In this document: positions 44,801 through 53,940 of the stretch, piece after piece
Position numbering within the stretch: the stretch's first letter is position 1
Layout: every line of letters starts with the position of its first letter
The notes under the pieces: generated by a model
Told to the model about the DNA's origin: nothing
The model's input: only the letters and a program-made list of their open reading frames with translations
The model's database searches: none
Translations under genes and position numbers: made by a program
Assembly (NCBI GenBank): GCA_023376005.1
Contig: CM042156.1
Coordinates: forward strand, 44,744,117 to 44,808,116
Source of the DNA: Doryteuthis pealeii
Lineage: Eukaryota; Mollusca; Cephalopoda; Myopsida; Loliginidae
Direction: 5' to 3'
Length of the DNA stretch: 64,000 nucleotides

Positions 44801-47800
44801 TAGTAGGAAGCACGTGGTGTAATGGATAAAGTCATGGGAAATGGACTCGTCGCCCCGAGTTCAAATCCTGGACGTGGTAAATTTATTTCACTTAGCGCTA
44901 ATACCCTTGGGAAAGGTATGAATCTTACTCTCCCTCCAGCTATGGATAAATAATAGGACAGACTGGGCTCTTTAACCTTGGTTAGGCAACTGGTCTAGGA
45001 GAAGGAAAACTCTGAATTCAAACTGTTAAACTCCGCTTAAGAAATTGACCTTGTGTCACATCCTGCTCGTGCGGAGGGGTTGATAAATATATATATTAAA
45101 ATCATCATCCATTAATTTGTTCCCAGCAGAGTTGTTTGCTTTTGTTCCATTTGATAACAAAAAATTAACTGTTTTACAATATCTTGCAATGTTTTTACTG
45201 ACATATCTTTTTTAATGAGGTAAATGAAGCTTATCTCACCTGGTGGGGTGGGGATTATAATTTCAATTTAAATGCTACTTTTGATATATCGTATTAATTT
45301 TATTTGAATAGAATAAATTGATAGTCGTTTCTGGATTAAGATAATAAGATTTTTGAGCAATTTTGTATTTAAATGTATTATGAACAAGGATTTTGAAGAG
45401 ATGATTTTTAAAACTAAATGCTCAAAAATTGGTGCATGTTATAAATCTACTCGTTAATATTTGTTTGAGTTTGAGTTTGAGTTTTGTTTAACGGCATATC
45501 AACCTCCGTGGGTCATTTAATGCCAAAAAGGTTATTTTGGATTTCAGTCTTTAAAGTAGTGGTTTTATGGAGATAATGTTAATATTCATTATACCAATAC
45601 CCAACTTTCCTCCGGGAAATCTTTTTGATGTTCAAAAATTTGAAAATCGACCTACCCTACTCTGCATTCACTGTTGGCTGTATAAACCTGTGTACTAAGT
45701 AGTTTTTTTGTATGTGGGACAGATATATATCTACTAATCCCCCAAACAAGTAGAACGTGACACAGGGTCAATTTCTTAAGCAGAGTTTAATGGATTTGAA
45801 TTCTGAGTTAAATTGTCCATGTGTCATATCATGTTCATGTAGAGGGGTTGGTAAATACAAACATGGATTTCAAATAAAGAAAATTAAGACCCATGTAAAG
45901 TAAGTAAAAGTCGTTGGGACGCCTAAAGTCGGTATCAGCCAGTCAGCAAGGGAGTCTATCCCTTTTCAATAGCGCTAGACCAAGGAGATTGTTTTTAGCA
46001 TCTGAGGTGGAGTGCCACACCTACCATCAGCTCCTTACTTTACCGCACAGATCCCTGGGCTACTCATACGCTGAGTTGGCGGGGAGTGGTATCGAACCAG
46101 GAACCTTGTGGTTTCTAGCCGAACACTCTACCGACTGAGCTAACCTGGCCCCATCAAGACCATGTAGCAATTTAGATGCCTTGTTGATATATCCCCCCCC
46201 CTAAAATTTGGTCTTAACAAATTTTGATATTGTTATATTTATTTAAAGACAATGTAACAAACATTCTTCATTTCTTTTCTGTCTTTTAATATGATTGTTT
46301 TTTTTTATTTTTATAGAAATGTTATTCCAGTTGAAGGTAAGTCCTTTTTTTTTCTCTCTCTCTCACTACATGACAACTTTCTCTTCATTTGAGGACAGTA
46401 ATTACAAGCTGGGATGATTTATCTTTATGAATGCCATCACTTGACAGTGTAAGATTTCAAAGTTGATAATTGAATAACATACAATTCCGACAAGTGAGAC
46501 AAAACATTTAATATATATAACAGCACATGGAAACGATAAGATACATAATGTACAGGAGAATAGAACATGTAAATACATATACAATATTTAGGTATAAACA
46601 AGACCCAAATGTACCTAACATATAAATGTTACAGACATGGAACTAAAGGATAGTCCATGCTGTATAAAGGACTTACAGTAATGTAAGGGGGGGGGGCAAA
46701 AGCCCACCGAGAAGGGGGTAGATAGACTCTAGCCCATAACAGTTCTTGAGAAGATCCAGCTAAAAGAGGAAGCAGCGTTTGAATGAACGCACTTAACTAC
46801 CAGAGGTCCCCTAGTGGGAACAAACAGCAACGCAGCGAGAAGATAACTCTTCCGGCAAAAGGAAGATAATCCCCTACAACAGTAATAAAATAAATATTAT
46901 ATACAAAGTGGCAAAAAATCTGACACTTTAAAATTTTTCATATAGTGTGAAAAGCCATTCAGATAAGATTTATAAAGGTTTATTGACACCCATGAAGCCA
47001 AGAGGTCCAGATGAAAGCAACGGCAACAAAGCAGAGGCACATCAACATTTTCAGGGACAGCCTTCACATGTGACATCTGTGGTCCGGGCTGTTTTTTAAA
47101 CATTAGACTTCACAGTCACAGAAGGTGCTGTAACTTCAGGGACACAAGAATTATATTGTCAGTCATATATAATTGCTAGGGCCTTATGTCAAATCCTGCC
47201 TGTGGTGCTCAGGTTGGGTAGATAATTCTAAAGGTGTCCTGTCATGGTGTAATGGTTAGCAAGCTACTTTCACAGATCCATTACTATTGAAAAGCATGTT
47301 CGATCATCCTGAATGCCTCATACTTGTGACCTTGTGTCAAATCGTACCATGGTGAACAGGTTGGGTAAATTTTTTTTTTTTTAAATGTTTTTTGAACTTG
47401 AGTCTTTTCAGTCAACAACAGTAATCCCTTTCCCGGCAACAAAGCACAGGCACATCAACATTTTCAGGGACAGCCTTCACATGTGACATCTGTGGTCAGG
47501 GCTGTTTTTTAAACATTAGACTTCACAGTCACAGAAGGTGCTGTAACTTCAGGGGCACAAGAATTATATTGTCTTCCGAGACTGCAATTGTTCATGTACA
47601 AACTTATGACCAACTATACAATTTGTGTCTTCCAATGGTAAAAAAAAATCAGGTTTATTTAGATGGAGCCCTGCATTCTACAATCAGGGGAGGAGCAATA
47701 AAAGAAGCTTCAAACATTGTTTGCTCATATTGGCATCATGGTGTAATGGTTACCAGGCTAGTCTCGTAGATCCATTACTACTACTGAATAGCATATTTGA

Positions 47801-50800
47801 TCCCATTGGAAGCCTCATAGTTGTGGCCTTATGTCAAATCCTGCCTGTGGCCTCAGGTTGGGTAGATAATTCTAAAGGTGTCCTGTCATGGTGTAATGGT
47901 TAGCAAGCTAGTTTCACAGATCCCTACTATTGAAAAACAGGTTCGATCATCAATGAATGCCTCATACTTGTGACCTTGTGTCAAATCCTACCATGGTGAA
48001 CAGGTTGGGTAAATTTTTTTTTTTTTTTTTTTTTTAAATGTTTTTTTTAACTTGAGTCTTTACAATCAACAACAGTAATCCATTTCCTGCAACAGTAATC
48101 TGTCTGCCACCACGGTAATCCCTTTCCTCTAACAGTCCTGCTTCAACAATCACAGTAGTCCTTGCCGTCCCTCACTTGGTTTATTCTGCCAGTGTCAGCA
48201 ACTGCCCGTTTTTATTTAGGCATGCCCAGCCGCCATGCAAATTACTGCTTGTGCTATCCGTGTCCCTCATGCAAAGCACAAGCAATTCTTTGCCACTTAC
48301 ATCGGGGTGTATGATTCAAAGGTTATGACAGTCATAACTCGTTGAAACGCAAACAAACTCCGACAAGGGTTGAGGGACAAAACATTTAATATGGTACAGC
48401 ACATGAATACACAAAGGATACATAAATTACATAGAAGTGTACATGAAACATACATACGTATACAATAGTAATATGAACATAAAAGCAACAGACATGAGAC
48501 TGAAGTAGTCCATGCTGGGAAATCACTTACAGTAATGTAAGGAGGGGGGCCAAAGCCCCACCAAGAAAGGGGTAGGCATAAGACTACCTCATTGTGTCAC
48601 GTAGGTCGAGCAGCTGGCAAAGAGGAAGAGAAATTCAAAACAGCCGCTTAAATACACGAGGTCCCTAGCGGGAACCAGCGACATTAAACGGGCAGACAAC
48701 TCCCCAGGCAAATACGAAAATAACCCCTACAGGGGGTATCGGCAATACCCATTACATTTTTTTTATTGGCAGCCTGCTACAGCTATCTTGTTATCTAATA
48801 TCAGTCTTAACAAAAAGGTTAATAAATTTAAACTGAGAATTTGGAATGTGAGGATGCTTCAAATACAATGACTCCACTCCTGAACAAAAAAACAGCGCCT
48901 AACTTTCGAGAACTGCAGAAACATAACATTGATAAGAGAGTTTTATAATTTGCTTAAAGCATTGTGTATATATTGGTTAGGAGGTTGATTTAGAAGGCTA
49001 TCACAATTCAGGTTAAAGAAAAATAATAATACGGTAACAATGATGTTGTGTGTTAACCTGTATTTAATTCTTGAATTTTCGAGATAATATCTCATTTTCA
49101 AAAGATCACTGGAACTGAAGCAGTCTAGTTATGACATTTCTTTTTAAATTAATTTTTTTTTTTTTGAAAATGATGGTATATTTATATAACTGTATTCTCG
49201 TGTTGTATGTTTATGTGAATGCAGTTTTTTTTGTACTTGCGCGTATATTGTCATGCGCGTGTCCATGAAAATGCGTGTTGGTTGTGACGTTATGACTGTA
49301 TCTAGCGCGGGATTGCACGTGCATATGTATGTGCGTATTAAAGAGCGTATTTGTGTTTGGTGGCCATAACATTGATATTTTTGCACTCTTTGCCATAAAA
49401 TCTATACTTGCAAAATCCTTCTCTTCTCTTCTTCCAAAGAGTGTCTCAATTCTATATTGATTCTTTGGAATTTCACATGGCGCTAATACCATTGGGAAAG
49501 GTATGAATCCAATTCTCCCTCCAGCTATGGGTAAATAGCAGGGCAGACTGGACTCTTTAACCATGGCTAGGTAACCAGTCTAGGAGAAGGAAAACTCTGA
49601 ATTCAAACCTGTTAAACTCCGCTTAAGAAATTGACTTTGTGTTGCATCCTGCTCGTGCGGTGGGGTGGGTAAATATGTATATTGATTCTTTCAGATCACT
49701 TTCTTATTTTTGTTGTTTTTATTTCGATGTTTTGAACTCAACCCTCTGTATTTCTCTCTAAACTTAACGATTGCCTTTCTTTTATTATGTTTTGTGTTTA
49801 TCTTTTTTTATTTTTCCCGTCCTCTTTTTATTTTTAGTTTACCAACAAACAACTGGAACGACTTTCTCGAAAAGCTGAAAAAGAACAACATGCTCAACAG
49901 AACAGAGTAAAAAAAGTAAGGATTTCTTGCATTTGCATTTGTATTCTTTTTTTTTTCTTATTAAAAAAGGAAATATCTCCCGCCAAAACATTCAGTCATC
50001 TTGTTGATTCTTGAATGCATCTTTGCCAACCATTAACCCATTTCAAACTGCTATCAGGCATGATGGTTGTAAGATTCGAGGGTTAAATACTCTTACTCTG
50101 CTTCTGTTTGTATTAGTAAAAAAAAAAAAGTGGAGAGATCTATTGTTAGTATCACCCAAACAGTTTTTTTTTTTTTTTTTATTGTTTTTGCTGAGATGGA
50201 GTGCCACACCTACCTTCAGCTCTCGGATGTTGCTTTACTTCTTTCACTGTAAATACATTCCAATAGTTTCTTAGAAATGAATTACACAGGATAGGTTACA
50301 AGGTCGGAGTTAGATAGCTTTGGTTGTTTTCCCTGATCATAAATAAAAACCCTACAATTTATTAAGAAACTTTAGTTTGGACTCCTCAAATTTCTCAAGG
50401 ACTCGTTCAAAGCAAATATGTGCGTCCCAGGACGCACTAAATCAAAAAGCCATCAGCATCACTGTTTATTGATAGTTTTTTGGGTTTTTTTTATTTAATT
50501 TAATTTTTTGTTTTAAGGAATTATTGATATTCTTCTGTTTTATTTGACAGGCAATCCAGCAAAAGAATCTTGACGTAGCCAAAGTTTATGCAGAAAATGC
50601 CATCAGGAAGAAAAACGAATCTTTAAATTACTTACGTATGGCTGCTAGAGTTGATGCTGTGTCCAGTAAGGTCCAAACTGCTCTAACCATGAAACAGGTA
50701 AGATGATTGCTTAAATTAAATGGACAATTTAATTCAATTCTTTGCATATCAAATCTATTAAGAAATATCTTAAAATTGGTGTAGATTTTTAGATTTTATT

Positions 50801-53800
50801 ATGAAGACAAAAATCTTATATTTTGCTGAAATTTTTGCTGTTACATTCCACTCAAGGAATTGACCTTGTGTCACATCCTGTTTGTGCGGAGGGGTTCATA
50901 AATATATATATATATCTGCAGAGATGCTGATAGGTACTGCATCCTGCGTCCCTGACACACAAAAATCTAAAAATGCAGCAACATTATTTGCTATAAATTT
51001 TATGAATTTCAGATCAAATGGTATAATGTTGTTCCCACATTGAAATAAAAATAATTTAATATAAAGATTTTGAAGGCAATTTACAATGCAATATGTGTTG
51101 AATTTATTTAACTTTTGTTTTTTTTTTTTGTTTTTTTTTTCAAAACTAAATATTTTCGGAAGTAAAATTCCATCTTCAGAGTTGTTGAAAGTATTGAAAG
51201 TACTAGGTGATTTTTTATAGTACTTATCCCACGGCGAGCAAGGCTTATATTTATAGTAAAATTAAAAGAATTTGAACATTTACCACGCGAGGAGCAGCCG
51301 AGCCGAGTTAACATCACGGAATTAGCCGATTTAACTCACGGAAAAAATTTTCAAATATACGGCGTTCATCAACTTCTTAAACAACAGAAGATTACAATAT
51401 CGCCGTGGGATAAGTACTATAAAAAAATCACCTAGTACTTTCAATACTTTCAACTTTCAATAACTCTGAAGATGGAATTTTACTTCCGAAAATATTTAGT
51501 TTTGAAAAAAAAAACAAAAGTTAAATAAATTCAACACATATTGCATTGTAAATTGCCTTCAAAATCTTTATATTACACATACACACAATGCTTCAATGAT
51601 ACTATAAAGAAACAAACTAAAAAAAATCTAATTTGCATTAAATTGCTTTTCTTCCACATTTCCAATAAATAAATAAACAAATGGTGGACATGAAATTGAT
51701 CTTTTTAAACTTTAATTTATGTAAATAAATAAGGAATTAGAAATTGGAAACAGTTTCAACCACCAATTCTTTACTCAGTATCACAATTTGTCAATTAATA
51801 TACATTGAAAAATAGAATCTAAAATGTAATAACTGGTCACTGAGTGAACAGGACCCTGTCTGACAAAACATTTCAGCTATCTTGCTTAAAGGATTTTAAT
51901 ACCTTTCCCTAAAGCAAAATCCTAACATTCATTTTATCTATGTGCTACGAATTAATGCTCAGCAATGTCCAATAAATAAATTGTGGAATATGAAATAAAT
52001 CTTTTTAAAGTTTAATTTATGTAAATAAATAGAAAATTAGAAATTTGAGACAACTGTCAATTGTCTATTAATAATGTGCATTGAAAAACAGAATCTTGAA
52101 AATTGCTCAAAGAAATGACTTGTGAATAAAATTACTTTTATAAATACTAGCAAATATATGCACCCTCCGGGTGCAAGTATTTAAGTTTTGATATAATAAA
52201 ATATCATATTAAATTAGAAAGGCTAATGAAACTGACTAAGAATGCAGATAAAAAGATCTGCAACAGAGGGTGTATAATCGAAAAATAGAACAACTTTGAA
52301 AAAACTATTCCATCATTTTCCATTACTCCCCTCTTTCATTGGTTAATTTTCCTAATTTAACTATTTACTTAAAATAGGAAGTAAAGGATAATATTACAGT
52401 TATTTCTTCTTGTAAATAAATTTCTTTTAAGATTTATCCACGAGATTTTTGTTTATATTTCTTAAGATAAAACCAAACAATTAGAAATCAATAATACCAA
52501 GCACATATTTATTAAAATAAAATTTTAAATATCAATATGCAAATTAGCCTTCTCGTTCAACTGTAAACCGCTATTTTGTTGTATATATATACAATTGCAT
52601 GTTATTTGTATGTAGATATGCTCAACAGTATTAATGTAAAACAATTTTTATTAATAACTGAAGGTTTAAAAGAATGAAACCATGGAGAAATTGACGTAAA
52701 TAATTAAGGGAATTGTGACTTGATTAGTAATATAGTTTCGGTTACAGACAGAAAAACACACAATCTCCATTATAATAAGATTTTATTAAGTCTTACTTTT
52801 TCTTTGTTTTTTTTTTTTTTTGTTTTTTTTAATTCTAGGTGACAAAGAACATTGAAGGAGTAACAAAATCATTAGAGAAGGCGATGTCGAGTTTGGATTT
52901 GCCTAAAGTGAGTCTTGTTTCTTTAAAAAAAATTTTTTTAATTTTTAAAAACCCAGATATTCTGATCATAATAAAAAATAACCCAATTTGCATTTTTATT
53001 ACTTCTATTTTGGACCATATGACCTTTAGGCACCCCTTTTTGTGATCTCGATTCGTGGGGACATTTTTTCCATTTACACAGTCAAAATCCGATTAATTGT
53101 TAACAGACGATTGAACCTACCACACCAATTGACCCATCAACCACTGTCACCGCCCCCGAACTTCAAACAAATATCCCCTACCCCTTCACACAACTGACCC
53201 AGCGACCTCATTCTACTCAAAATTCCCACTTTCCTCCTTATCTCACATCACTACACACTCACCCCCTTGACCTCCCCGCGCCACCGCCGCCACCTGTACT
53301 TAAATGTATGCTTTGCTTTAATAAAGTTACAATGATGAAGACGTCTGTGAACACTGACGAAACTGTTTCACCCTGTGACTTGTTTTGAGTGTTCATTTCT
53401 TGACCACTTTCCTTTTATCTACAGCATATCGTCGGATCCTAACCCATCCACCCTTCCTTCATATATATATATATATAATATTATATATATATATATGTAT
53501 GTATTGATGTGAGGTATCCAAAACTTTGTAGTAAGGTATGATTCTATATGTGATTTTCACACTGTATTATTATTGTATGATCCAGTATGTACAGATACAG
53601 TGAATCTTTAAATTTTTTCCTTCCTTTCAAAGATATATATATATTATATATATATATTATGAATGTAAAGGGGAAAAAAGTGGGGGCGGATACTAAATAC
53701 AATCTAGTATACCCTCAAATAATGGGAAGACTTCTGGTGGATATGATTGGCTGCTGGAATGGTCCTCCTTCTACATAATTGGAAAGCTTTCACTTGCTAA

Positions 53801-53900
53801 AATACATGATGGGTCAACCCAACAAGAGGATCTAATGCTAAGACCTGAAATCTTCAATGAACCAGGGGCATCACTGAGGAACACTTCTAGTTTAATTTAA

Positions 53901-53940
<40 letters not shown>

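Larger units (their letters stand above)
46976..48080 (+). repeat. Tandem duplication of a LINE-tail plus SINE D composite
   Basis: The order LINE C-terminal scrap, SINE D, T-run, CAACAACAGTAATCC is found twice: 46976-47450 and 47432-48080. The second carries an extra SINE D. The long matching order shows duplication after the insertions. Confidence 0.7.

Noticed and set aside
46400..48760. An intact LTR retrotransposon with two LTRs
   Set aside because: The two LTR-like copies are diverged and in the same orientation, but the 1.4 kb between them is LINE and SINE scraps without gag or pol.
49144..49564. 80- and 117-codon minus-strand frames
   Set aside because: They run through SINE C and low-complexity intron sequence of CHMP1A.
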